64,000 nt of DNA from an uncultured Mycoplasmatota bacterium (lineage in GTDB: Bacteria > Bacillota_I > Bacilli_A > RF39 > UBA660): positions 101,740 through 165,739 of the forward strand of contig USFG01000002.1 of NCBI GenBank assembly GCA_900553855.1, read 5' to 3'. Below, piece by piece: positions 24,332 through 32,644 of this stretch. The notes under the pieces were generated by a model. It was not told where the DNA came from. It was given only the letters and a program-made list of their open reading frames with translations, and did no database searches. Each line of letters starts with the position of its first letter. Position 1 is the stretch's first letter. Both the position numbers and the translations under genes were made by a program.

Positions 24332-25414
24332 TTAAACTTTAATAGTTTCGCATCTTTCTGATTCATTTCCTGCATTATCTATTGCATATGCACAAAAAGT
24401 TCGTCCACTTTCTTCTTCCAAATATAATACATTTTTTAAAATTCGATCATTACCATCTTTTCTTAAAGCACCTGTTCCACTTCCAAAAGGTTTAAGCCAT
24501 GTCTGATATTTAAAAATTCCTGTTCCTGTATCAAATCCATTAATATAAACTCTTATATTCCATCCTTTTAAATCACCATACTTTGGATCATAATATCCTA
24601 AATTAGTTACACTAAATGAAGTTATAATTGGTGAAATATCATCATACCAAACTGGATTAATATTAATATTACTATTAACAATCCAAGTATTTTCTTTAAA
24701 TGATTTTATACTATAACCGTCTCTATCATAAACAACCACTTTTAATTTAGTACCATATTCTATTTCATCATTATAATAATCTATAACATGATCTGCCACC
24801 AATATTTCATTAATCCATACTGAAAAACAAAATCCATCAAGTCCATTTTCATATAACACATTTTGTATAATTGAACTAATATTAACAGTAAAATTTTGTT
24901 TATTCCAGTTAGCAACATAATTTAAATTACCAATTGTTCCCTTTTTTACATACACATCACGTAAAGGTACATTACCATTACTCCCAGTCCATCCAATAAA
25001 TATATTTCCCTCTTTATTTGGATTTTCTAATAAAAATTCATCTTCAACATTATAAGTATCTCTTTTATTAATTAAATAACCACCATTAAGATTATAATTA
25101 ATATTGTATGTTAGAATACTCCAATTAGCGTTTAATTCTTTATTGTTAATATCATTTATATTATCACTATTTATATTATAACCTAAAAACTTATATCCAT
25201 TTCTTTCAGGAATAGGTAAAGAAACTTTATTATTTTTAATTACTAAACCTTGTGTATTATTATAAATTCCACCATTACCATTTATCTTAAAATTATATTT
25301 TTGACTTTTAAAATTAAATATTACTTTACTAGAAGTACTAAAATATGAATATACTGGTAACAAGACACATAAACAAGCAATAAACAAAGGTAATATTTTA
25401 ACTAATTTCTTCAT
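24332..25414 (-). CDS. Secreted protein with InlB B-repeat-like modules
   Basis: A 360-residue exported protein. It has an N-terminal signal or anchor helix (about 7-27), then beta-rich repeats of the Listeria-Bacteroides (InlB B / Flg_new) type, seen as YNINYNLNGGYLINKRDTY... FIGWTGSNG and an earlier KINGNGGIYNN... GYKFLGYN. The C-terminus has a beta-sandwich segment ending FCAYAIDNAGNESERC, like Ig-type domains of surface proteins. No LPxTG-type anchor is visible. It is the last member of the second surface operon and overlaps sipW by 17 bases. Confidence 0.8.
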   Translation of the reverse strand: MKKLVKILPLFIACLCVLLPVYSYFSTSSKVIFNFKSQKYNFKINGNGGIYNNTQGLVIKNNKVSLPIPERNGYKFLGYNINSDNINDINNKELNANWSILTYNINYNLNGGYLINKRDTYNVEDEFLLENPNKEGNIFIGWTGSNGNVPLRDVYVKKGTIGNLNYVANWNKQNFTVNISSIIQNVLYENGLDGFCFSVWINEILVADHVIDYYNDEIEYGTKLKVVVYDRDGYSIKSFKENTWIVNSNININPVWYDDISPIITSFSVTNLGYYDPKYGDLKGWNIRVYINGFDTGTGIFKYQTWLKPFGSGTGALRKDGNDRILKNVLYLEEESGRTFCAYAIDNAGNESERCETIKV

Positions 25415-25868
25415 AACCTTTTTTATCCTTTCTTGAATTAAACCAAATATTAAAATAAGACAAAATAATCATCACTATTAACAAGTATTTATGATTATAA
25501 ATAAAATCAGCATAGTAACCAATATAAGGAATAGACCAATTATTACCTCTTCCAATTACATTATTTTTATCTACTATATATGAATCATTAGAATTATTAT
25601 TATCACCTTTTGTTTCAAATCCATATTCATTAATATTAACAATACGATGTGAAACTATATGTTCATTTAATTGATAAACTAATATATCATCTTTCTTAAA
25701 ATCATCTAAATTAATTTTTTCATAATAAAGAATTCCTCCAACCTTTAATATTGGCTCCATACTACCAGATATTACAACTAAAGGCCTCTTTCCCCACAAA
25801 ACAGGTATAAATATAATTAAATAAATAATAATTAAAATATAAAATACTTTAAATATTATATTTTTCAT
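25398..25868 (-). CDS. sipW: SipW-type (ER-type) signal peptidase I
   Basis: A 156-residue membrane peptidase with an N-terminal helix (about 6-25) and a C-terminal helix (about 128-146). The catalytic Ser36 is in SGSMEP. His74 in VSHRIV takes the place of the Lys of ordinary signal peptidases, the hallmark of SipW/ER-type enzymes. GDNNNSND is the third conserved box. By family it processes TasA/BsaA-like matrix proteins with AYFT-type signal peptides; such a protein is encoded directly upstream, 8 bases away. Confidence 0.93.
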   Translation of the reverse strand: MKNIIFKVFYILIIIYLIIFIPVLWGKRPLVVISGSMEPILKVGGILYYEKINLDDFKKDDILVYQLNEHIVSHRIVNINEYGFETKGDNNNSNDSYIVDKNNVIGRGNNWSIPYIGYYADFIYNHKYLLIVMIILSYFNIWFNSRKDKKGYEEIS

Positions 25869-25876
25869 CTTTTATT

Positions 25877-26491
25877 TTACTTCCAAAAACTATTTGCAGC
25901 ATCATGTTGAACTGTTTCAATTTTAACCATTAAAGTATAAGTCGCATTATCATAACCATCACCAGTTGAAGTATAAGTTATTGTTTTCCCATCTTCTGAA
26001 ACACTTTCCTTTAATGAAGCATTAACTTTTTCATTAAATTTAACACTATTTATAAATGATGTACTTATACTTGTTGGCTCTAACACAGTTTTATTTTCTT
26101 TTGAACCATAATAATAATATCCATCATTACTTTTAGTCCAATTTTTTCCAAAATTTATTATTGAAACTTGATTATTATCAATATCCTTAAGATTTAATTC
26201 TTTTCCACTTGCACTTACCCACTTTTCAGTATAACTTGCTCTAACAGCCATTGGAATATTTCCTGTATTCTTTACTGATATTTTCTTTTCAGTAACACTT
26301 CCTGGAGTCCAATTAGCAGGCGATTCGAATTTTTCAACTATCTCATTTTGATACATTCCAGATTTAAATTTATTTGCTATATTTGTAGTTGTTGTAAAAT
26401 AAGCAAGTGTTCCACCTAACACACCTAATAAACTAAGTCCTCCCAATATTATGATTCCCTTTTTATTCTTATTATTTTTACTATCTTTCAT
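25877..26491 (-). CDS. BsaA/TasA-like SipW-dependent surface or matrix protein
   Basis: A 204-residue exported protein. The N-terminus (Lys/Asn-rich, then IIILGGLSLLGVLGGTLAYFTTTTNIANKF) is the SipW-dependent signal peptide class. The body is a beta-sandwich with NTGNIPMAVRASYTEKWV, typical of the BsaA/camelysin/TasA group of fibre-forming matrix proteins. It precedes its peptidase sipW and follows a sortase gene by one base. A role in extracellular fibres or biofilm matrix is inferred from family. Confidence 0.85.
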   Translation of the reverse strand: MKDSKNNKNKKGIIILGGLSLLGVLGGTLAYFTTTTNIANKFKSGMYQNEIVEKFESPANWTPGSVTEKKISVKNTGNIPMAVRASYTEKWVSASGKELNLKDIDNNQVSIINFGKNWTKSNDGYYYYGSKENKTVLEPTSISTSFINSVKFNEKVNASLKESVSEDGKTITYTSTGDGYDNATYTLMVKIETVQHDAANSFWK

Positions 26492-26492
26492 C

Positions 26493-27074
26493 TTATAATT
26501 TCCCTTCTTTATTTAATTCAAATATAAACACAGTTTGTTTATCAGTATTTTTTTTACAAGTTATTAATGTTAATGTATTAATATCATTATTTTTAATAAT
26601 TTGAACACTTCCATTTTTATCAACATCATAATAATTAATTAACTTATAATCATACTTTTTACCTAAATAATAAATAGATGCAATATCTTCCATATCTAAT
26701 TTATCTAAATATCTAAAATATGAAACACTACTATTACCAGAATGACTAGCAAGTATCAAATTACCTTTATTTACATTAGGCATATCCGAACTACTTACAA
26801 TCGTTATATTTTTATCAACATTATTTAAATTTGAATTTAATTTATAAAAACCTTTCCTTAATTTTATTTTTTTTATTTCTAAAATCCCCAAATATTCTTC
26901 TTTATTTATATAACCAACATCTTCATTATAATTATTTAAATAAGAGTTAACTTCATAATTTTCATTATTAATTTTAATTAAATTACTTAATTTAATAATA
27001 ATTAGCAATAAAGTATTAATAAATAATACAATTGTTAAAATTTTCCTATAAAATAAATAATTTTTTTCTTTCAT
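26493..27074 (-). CDS. Second sortase with Gln at the catalytic Arg position
   Basis: A 193-residue sortase with an N-terminal membrane helix (about 9-29) and a short linker. Catalytic His111 lies in LASHSGNSSVSYF and Cys173 in LTLITC. Gln180 (DKQTVFIF) occupies the place of the catalytic Arg. It is a paralogue of the sortase at 19526-20218. It overlaps the upstream adhesin gene by 29 bases, and that adhesin has a VPSTF-type sorting signal, its probable substrate. It is shorter than the first copy because it lacks the acidic linker. Confidence 0.85.
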   Translation of the reverse strand: MKEKNYLFYRKILTIVLFINTLLLIIIKLSNLIKINNENYEVNSYLNNYNEDVGYINKEEYLGILEIKKIKLRKGFYKLNSNLNNVDKNITIVSSSDMPNVNKGNLILASHSGNSSVSYFRYLDKLDMEDIASIYYLGKKYDYKLINYYDVDKNGSVQIIKNNDINTLTLITCKKNTDKQTVFIFELNKEGKL

Positions 27075-28908
27075 AAACTAACAAACTAAAAGTTATAAGA
27101 GAAACTCCACTTAATATTTCACTTATTAAATCATTTTTAAATGTACTAGGTACTTCAACTTCCATTTTCTTATTAGTCATATTAACATTTATTATTTCTT
27201 TATCTTCTTTAATCTCAAAATAAATTTTTTCATTATTGTTAATATAACCAGGAGCTGCTAACTTTTCCACAATATAATATTTTCCATAAGGAAGATCTTT
27301 TATATTAATTATTCCATTATTATCTGTAAAACCAGAATATATTAATAAATCATTTTCGGAATATAACTCTATTTTTGTATTAGGAATAACTTTCCCTGAA
27401 TCATTATCAGTTTTGATTAATATTAATTCACCTTTCTTTAGATAATTAACTAAATTCAAAGTATAATGAACAACATCCATATATTGATCTTTATACTTTA
27501 ATTCAAAAGAATATTTTTTCTTATCAAGAACATATTCCTTTAGTGTTTGAAGTTCCTTAACGTAATATTTTCCTAACTCTAAATTATCAAATATTATTTT
27601 TCCTTCTTTATCTGTAAATTTATAATCTATTAAATCACCTTTTTTATAAATGATTTTATTATCATCCCCATAAAAATCCTCATTAGCGTACAAACCAAAT
27701 TTAATATTTTCTAAATATTTAAGATCATTTTCACCTTTCTTTATAATCTCTACACAACCATTAACCTTTTTATTTTCAAAATTAATTTCAAATATTAAAC
27801 CTTGTTCCTTATCATTTATATACGTTGTATTTTCATCTATTTTAAATTTATAAGTTTCTTTATTCCATAAATATCCATTAATAACCTGATCTATTTCTTC
27901 TAATTCATAATTTCCATAATCAAGTGTAAATGGTGTAATTATTACTCCATTTTCATCTGTTTCATATATGTCTTTATTTTTATATTTCAGATACTCACCA
28001 GTATCTAAATTTTTAATTTTAAATTTTATTCCCTTAATTGGAATATTTTGTTTAGTTTCAGAATCTACTTTATTTATTTTTAGCTTAGCTCCAACAACAT
28101 TTATTTCTAAGTTAGTACTTAATTGTTTAAATTTACCAGCTCTCATTACGTTTTGACTTTTACTATCATAATAAATAATTGGCGGACTCGTATACTTTTC
28201 ATCATTTTTTATTAATTTAACTTTATATTTACCAATCATACTTGGATTAATTATTAAACTATTATTATCCTTTTTAACTACTATACTAGAACTATCATTA
28301 TTAATATCCCATTCACTAATAACTAAATTTTTATCATCTAACTTTAATTGATCACCTAAAGAAATCTTAAAAGTTTTTTTACCAAAATTTGGTATTTTAT
28401 TATGTTTCTTAACTAAATCTTCTATTTCCCTAATTTCTTCAGTATACTTTACTATTTTTTTACCATCTAATTTATCAGTAAAATAAATATCATAACCATG
28501 AGGAACAACTTGCCATATCATAAATTGAGTGACACTATACCATTTTAAATCAGTATGATTAACCTTAGAATCAAAATAACCATAACCATAGTAAGCAATT
28601 AAACTAATCCTTTCCCACTCTTTTTCTGTCATATTAGCAATATATGCTTGATTAAAATCGCTACCAACATAAACATTATTCTTTTTTATAGGTGTTCCTG
28701 GCTCAACACAATAGACAAACTGCTTATCACTATTTCTAACAGTAACTGACATCTGTTGATATTTTCTAGTACCTTTCTTTTCTTTAACTACATAATCATT
28801 ATAAATCCATTTATAATGTTCAATAAATTTATCACTATATTCTTCTGCTTTAACACCTTTAAAAAACATAAAAAATATTAGCAATAAAAATAATATTCTT
28901 CTTCTCAT
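27046..28908 (-). CDS. Thioester-domain adhesin with Cna-B repeats and VPSTF sorting signal
   Basis: A 620-residue surface protein. It has a signal peptide ending VKAEE and a thioester (TQXA) domain with Cys in FVYCVEPGTP and Gln in VTQFMIWQVV. Beta-rich domains follow, then Cna-B/prealbumin-like repeats (LKINKVDSETKQ..., VEIIKKGENDLKYLENIKFGLY..., LILIKTDNDSGKVIPNTKIELYS... YIVEKLAAPGY). The C-terminal signal is VPSTFKND, a hydrophobic helix and ERKK; Phe replaces the usual Gly. It opens the operon adhesin-sortase-BsaA-sipW-InlB protein. By family it would be a covalent adhesin or pilin. Confidence 0.88.
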   Translation of the reverse strand: MRRRILFLLLIFFMFFKGVKAEEYSDKFIEHYKWIYNDYVVKEKKGTRKYQQMSVTVRNSDKQFVYCVEPGTPIKKNNVYVGSDFNQAYIANMTEKEWERISLIAYYGYGYFDSKVNHTDLKWYSVTQFMIWQVVPHGYDIYFTDKLDGKKIVKYTEEIREIEDLVKKHNKIPNFGKKTFKISLGDQLKLDDKNLVISEWDINNDSSSIVVKKDNNSLIINPSMIGKYKVKLIKNDEKYTSPPIIYYDSKSQNVMRAGKFKQLSTNLEINVVGAKLKINKVDSETKQNIPIKGIKFKIKNLDTGEYLKYKNKDIYETDENGVIITPFTLDYGNYELEEIDQVINGYLWNKETYKFKIDENTTYINDKEQGLIFEINFENKKVNGCVEIIKKGENDLKYLENIKFGLYANEDFYGDDNKIIYKKGDLIDYKFTDKEGKIIFDNLELGKYYVKELQTLKEYVLDKKKYSFELKYKDQYMDVVHYTLNLVNYLKKGELILIKTDNDSGKVIPNTKIELYSENDLLIYSGFTDNNGIINIKDLPYGKYYIVEKLAAPGYINNNEKIYFEIKEDKEIINVNMTNKKMEVEVPSTFKNDLISEILSGVSLITFSLLVYERKKLFIL

Positions 28909-28921
28909 AAATCTCCTTAAA

Positions 28922-28951
28922 AAAACTAAACCTTAATAATGGTTTAGTTTT
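28922..28951 (-). terminator. Terminator separating the NodB-like gene from the adhesin operon
   Basis: AAAACTAAACC (28922-28932) pairs with GGTTTAGTTTT (28941-28951) and is followed by T on the minus strand. It overlaps the stop of the upstream gene at 28944. Confidence 0.85.
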
Positions 28952-29720
28952 CTTCTGAAATTAACTTACTTAAATATGTTATTTCCAAATCAACTCTAGA
29001 TATTTCATTTAATAATACCTTTAATTTAGGTAATGCACTATTAGGACTTACATATATAATATCCCCAGCACTAACTTCATTAATATTCTTTATTAAATTA
29101 TTATCCATATCAATTGAATATTTAAATAAATAAAATTTCTTTTCCTTACATAATTCTAAATTGCTTTTTCCTACTAAACATAATTTAGAATTAACCTTTT
29201 TTTGATTAAGTATTGAATTTAAATTTGAAAATAATTTTTCATCAGTTTCTCCATTTATATATTCTTCTTTTTTATCTATTACATCTTCACTATTTGCAAT
29301 CAGAGTATACTTTATATTATTCTGTTTTAAATAATTTTTAACCTCCTCATTATGATCAACAACTAATGCAACCATTTTTTTCTTCGGATTTCCCTTAATA
29401 ATTATTTTATCTTTATTATCATTTAAACTCTGAATTGGGGCGCTGACATCATACTGCAAATATAATTCATTAAAGTATCCATAATTTTCCATTTTGCTAA
29501 ATGATTTATTTACATCAACTTCCTTTCCATTAACTCCTGGAATAATTGTATTATCTTCTATGATCGCATTAACAGCTTCAACTTTATATTTATCTTTATT
29601 TAAAACAATTTCCTTCATTATTGGATTTTTATTATTAATATAAACCATAACTCTATCTGTAAAATAAAAACTAACAACAATTAAACTAAAAACTAATATA
29701 TATTTTATTTTCAAATTCAT
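28944..29720 (-). CDS. Membrane-anchored protein, possibly a degenerate polysaccharide-deacetylase fold
   Basis: A 258-residue protein with an N-terminal membrane helix (about 6-25) and an extracytoplasmic domain. The order KKMVALVVDHNEEVKNYLKQNNIKYTLIANSEDVID and later SAGDIIYVSPNSALPKLKVLLNEI...ITYLSKLISEE recalls the NodB fold (strand with TFDD, Lxx..KATFF, GDIIL, and the last helix). The metal-binding Asp-Asp and HxxxH motifs are not there, so enzyme activity is doubtful. Alternatively it is an unrelated alpha/beta protein. It is upstream of the second adhesin operon but separated by a strong terminator. Confidence 0.5.
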   Translation of the reverse strand: MNLKIKYILVFSLIVVSFYFTDRVMVYINNKNPIMKEIVLNKDKYKVEAVNAIIEDNTIIPGVNGKEVDVNKSFSKMENYGYFNELYLQYDVSAPIQSLNDNKDKIIIKGNPKKKMVALVVDHNEEVKNYLKQNNIKYTLIANSEDVIDKKEEYINGETDEKLFSNLNSILNQKKVNSKLCLVGKSNLELCKEKKFYLFKYSIDMDNNLIKNINEVSAGDIIYVSPNSALPKLKVLLNEISRVDLEITYLSKLISEEN

Positions 29721-29776
29721 TCACCACTTAATCATATGATATTTATTTCTAAATATACAAAAGGTTTGTAATTTTC

Positions 29777-30130
29777 CTATTCACCATCATCTTTTGTTTC
29801 TTCACTATCTTTTGATTTATTTGCTAAAAAAGCAATTTTATCAACCACAACTTCAGTAGAATACTTCTTTTCATCATTAACAGTAAATGTCGAAGTTCTA
29901 AGTTGACCTCTAACCGAAATCAAATCACCCTTATGACAATATTCACAAATTCTAGATGCAATTTGATCCCAAAGAGTACATCTTATAAAATCAGCTTCAT
30001 AAATCCCATCTGAATTTTTATAAGTCCTTTGAACAGCAAGTGTTAAATGACAAACTTCTTTTTTATCGTCTTGCTTTGTTAACTCAGGCTCAGCAGTAAG
30101 TCTACCTATCAACATGACCGTGTTATACAT
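29777..30130 (-). CDS. ssb: Single-stranded DNA-binding protein, short form
   Basis: A 117-residue OB-fold SSB: MYNTVMLIGRLTAEPELT, FTLAVQR-type HLTLAVQRTYKN, ADFIRCTLWDQIASRICEYCHKGDLISVRGQLRTSTF. The start at 30130 has GGAGG 7 bases upstream; a second ATG at 30133 has only 4. The C-terminus ends EETKDDGE and lacks the DDDIPF-type tip that binds partner proteins, and the linker is short. It is thus closer to the secondary SSB (SsbB/YwpH type) than to the main replicative SSB. Confidence 0.9.
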   Translation of the reverse strand: MYNTVMLIGRLTAEPELTKQDDKKEVCHLTLAVQRTYKNSDGIYEADFIRCTLWDQIASRICEYCHKGDLISVRGQLRTSTFTVNDEKKYSTEVVVDKIAFLANKSKDSEETKDDGE

Positions 30131-30183
30131 CATATTTCCTCCTTTCACTAACATTTTTACCATAAAAAATTTAAGGTATCAAA

Positions 30184-30225
30184 AGACAAAAAAATAAAAT
30201 TTGCACCCAAAACAGTACAAATTTT
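30184..30225 (-). terminator. Terminator after sufB
   Basis: AAAATTTG (30196-30203) pairs with CAAATTTT (30218-30225), followed by ATTTTTTT on the minus strand. It separates sufB from ssb. Confidence 0.7.
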
Positions 30226-30284
30226 AAATATCTTCTAAACAAAATTTTTAAATTATCTAAACAAATTTATAAAAACTATCACAT

Positions 30285-31571
30285 TTAAATATTTTTTAAT
30301 AATCTATTAAGTTCAACTGCATATTCAAGAGGTAATTCTTTTTTAAAATCAGAAATAAACCCCAAAATAATTAAATCTTTAGCTGCATTTTCACTTAATC
30401 CCTTACTCATTAAATAAAACAATTTCTCTTCACTTATTTTTGAAACCGTTGCTTCATGCTCTAAATAACTTGAATCATTAAGTAAAATATTAGTTGGAAT
30501 AGTATCACTTACTGATTCATCATCTAACAATATAGTATCACATTTAACACTAGCCTTAGAATTAATAGCTGATTCACATATTTTAACCAAACCTCTGTAA
30601 TCAGCTTCTCCTCCATTTTTAGCAATACTTTTAGATATTATATTACTACTTGTATTTTTTCCGATATGAATCATTTTAGCACCAGCATCAAGAACTTGTC
30701 CATCTTTAGCAAACGCAATAGAAACAGAATTTCCCTTAGCATAATCCCCTTTTAATATTGAACTAGGATATTTCATTGTAACCCCACTGCCAATATTACC
30801 ATCAAGCCATTCCATTAAACCATAATCGTCTACTATTGCTCTTTTAGTAACTAAATTATATACATCATTACTCCAATTTTGAATTGTACTATATTTACAT
30901 TTAGCGTTCTTACCAACATAAATTTCAACAACTCCTGCATGAAGAGAATTTTCAGAATGCGATAAAGCCGTACACCCTTCTATATATGATAACTCTGCAT
31001 CATCATCAACAATTATAATAGTTCTTTCAAATTGTCCCATCGTAACTTCATTAATCCTAAAATAGCTTTGTAATGGTCTATCTAATTTAACCCCCTTAGG
31101 AATATAAATAAAAGATCCACCACTCCACATACAACCATTTAAAGCTGTAAATTTATTTTCATCATATTTAACCAAATTATTAAAATATTTCTTAAATAAT
31201 TCAGGATACTCTTTTAATGCTTCATCAGTAGATAAAAAAATAACCCCATTATTACTATTTAATTTATGATAAAACACTTCACTTTCAATCTGATTAGATA
31301 CACCGCATAAATAAGTATTTTCCGCCTTAATTACTCCTAAATCATCGAATGTTTTCTTAATATCTTTATCAACATTATCCCATGAATCAGTTACATCACT
31401 TATCTTTTTATAATAATTTATTTTATCAAAATCTATATCTAGTTTAGGACCAAAAGAAGGATTATCAAGTTCTAAAAACTTCTCAAAAGACTTTAATCTA
31501 AACTCAAGCATCCATTCAGGTTCCCCTTTACTTTTAGATACCTTTTCAATAAATTCTTTATTCAACTTCAT
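30285..31571 (-). CDS. sufB: Fe-S cluster scaffold protein SufB
   Basis: A 428-residue SufB, the scaffold subunit of the SufBCD Fe-S assembly complex. Typical segments include SKGEPEWMLEFRLKSFE, MWSGGSFIYIPKGVKLDRPLQSYFRIN, YIEGCTAL, LHAGVVEIYVGKNAKCKYSTIQNWS and SYLEHEATVSKISEEKLFYLMSKGL. It is somewhat shorter than the Bacillus protein (about 465). In Firmicutes sufB normally ends a sufCDSUB operon, but here neighbours are unrelated: the HExxH proteins upstream and ssb downstream. The other suf genes must be elsewhere. Confidence 0.95.
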   Translation of the reverse strand: MKLNKEFIEKVSKSKGEPEWMLEFRLKSFEKFLELDNPSFGPKLDIDFDKINYYKKISDVTDSWDNVDKDIKKTFDDLGVIKAENTYLCGVSNQIESEVFYHKLNSNNGVIFLSTDEALKEYPELFKKYFNNLVKYDENKFTALNGCMWSGGSFIYIPKGVKLDRPLQSYFRINEVTMGQFERTIIIVDDDAELSYIEGCTALSHSENSLHAGVVEIYVGKNAKCKYSTIQNWSNDVYNLVTKRAIVDDYGLMEWLDGNIGSGVTMKYPSSILKGDYAKGNSVSIAFAKDGQVLDAGAKMIHIGKNTSSNIISKSIAKNGGEADYRGLVKICESAINSKASVKCDTILLDDESVSDTIPTNILLNDSSYLEHEATVSKISEEKLFYLMSKGLSENAAKDLIILGFISDFKKELPLEYAVELNRLLKNI

Positions 31572-31627
31572 ATTTCATCACATCCATTATTATAAACTTG
31601 ATTTTAAATTTTAACTAGCACATTATT

Positions 31628-32641
31628 TTATTTTATCTTTTTATTTTCACATCCAACAAATAAAGATATATATTCTTTTAAAATCTCACAAATATCTTCA
31701 ACACCAGTACTAATACTCATTCTATCGATAAAATCATTAACATCTAATTCATTTATTAATTTATGTAAATTTTGTATCTCATTCATATAATTATTATCTA
31801 ACTTATATTTTTCATATAAACTTATTGCTACAATATAACCAATAACATACTTTAATTCAAAAACCAATTGTTCAAAAACAGGAGTATTTAAACCAAACTT
31901 TTTATTTTTGTCTAAATAATAATTTATATAATTTAAAAACACCTTAATATCTTCATCATAATAATCACATTTAAATATACATTTATAAGATTCTTTACTA
32001 ACATCACCAATTTTTTGAAACACTATCATAATTGGTAATATTCCATTTAAATTTCTTAAACATTGTTTAGTATATAAAAGCCTAAAATAAAAACAAAATA
32101 ACTTTAAATCAATATCATTTAATTCATCAACTGCAATTAATTCTTCTGTTATTGCCAAAGCTTCCGTAAACCAAAATCTAGTTTCATTAGATTTATCAGG
32201 AATATCCTTATAATGAGATAATTCATGAATTAATGTAACTGCATCAGATAAAGAACCATAATTTTTTACAATAATTGAATTTCCATCAGAACAGCATTGT
32301 CCATTTAATTCAACACATTCATCTCTTCTTTCACTTACCATTTTTTCATATTCTAATGAATCAAAATCAATAATCCCATCATTAATTAATTTATTAATAT
32401 CCAAATTAATATTAAATTTTTTATTATATTTATCAACAAATTCAAAAACATCTTGTATTTTGCAAATATTCATAACTTTACTATAACTATCAAGTGTAGC
32501 ATTATTTATTTTTAAATTATTAATTATTTTTACAATATCTTCTCCCAAATATAGAAAATATTCTAAATTATCAATAATATTATCATCATCATAATAAACA
32601 AAAAAATCTTTTAATTCTTCTAATATTTCTTCATTAACCAT
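31628..32641 (-). CDS. HExxH-motif protein, copy 1 of tandem pair
   Basis: A 337-residue soluble helical protein. The motif VTLIHELSHYKDIPD carries a zinc-peptidase HExxH (HELSH), followed about 25 residues later by EALAITEELIAVDEL, which could supply a third metal ligand Glu. The N-terminal half is helical and charged. The next gene upstream (32645-33619) is a paralogue with the same plan. No signal peptide is seen, so it should act in the cytoplasm. Likely a metallopeptidase of an unnamed family; substrate unknown. It is 3 bases from its twin and followed by sufB. Confidence 0.65.
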   Translation of the reverse strand: MVNEEILEELKDFFVYYDDDNIIDNLEYFLYLGEDIVKIINNLKINNATLDSYSKVMNICKIQDVFEFVDKYNKKFNINLDINKLINDGIIDFDSLEYEKMVSERRDECVELNGQCCSDGNSIIVKNYGSLSDAVTLIHELSHYKDIPDKSNETRFWFTEALAITEELIAVDELNDIDLKLFCFYFRLLYTKQCLRNLNGILPIMIVFQKIGDVSKESYKCIFKCDYYDEDIKVFLNYINYYLDKNKKFGLNTPVFEQLVFELKYVIGYIVAISLYEKYKLDNNYMNEIQNLHKLINELDVNDFIDRMSISTGVEDICEILKEYISLFVGCENKKIK

Positions 32642-32644
32642 AAC

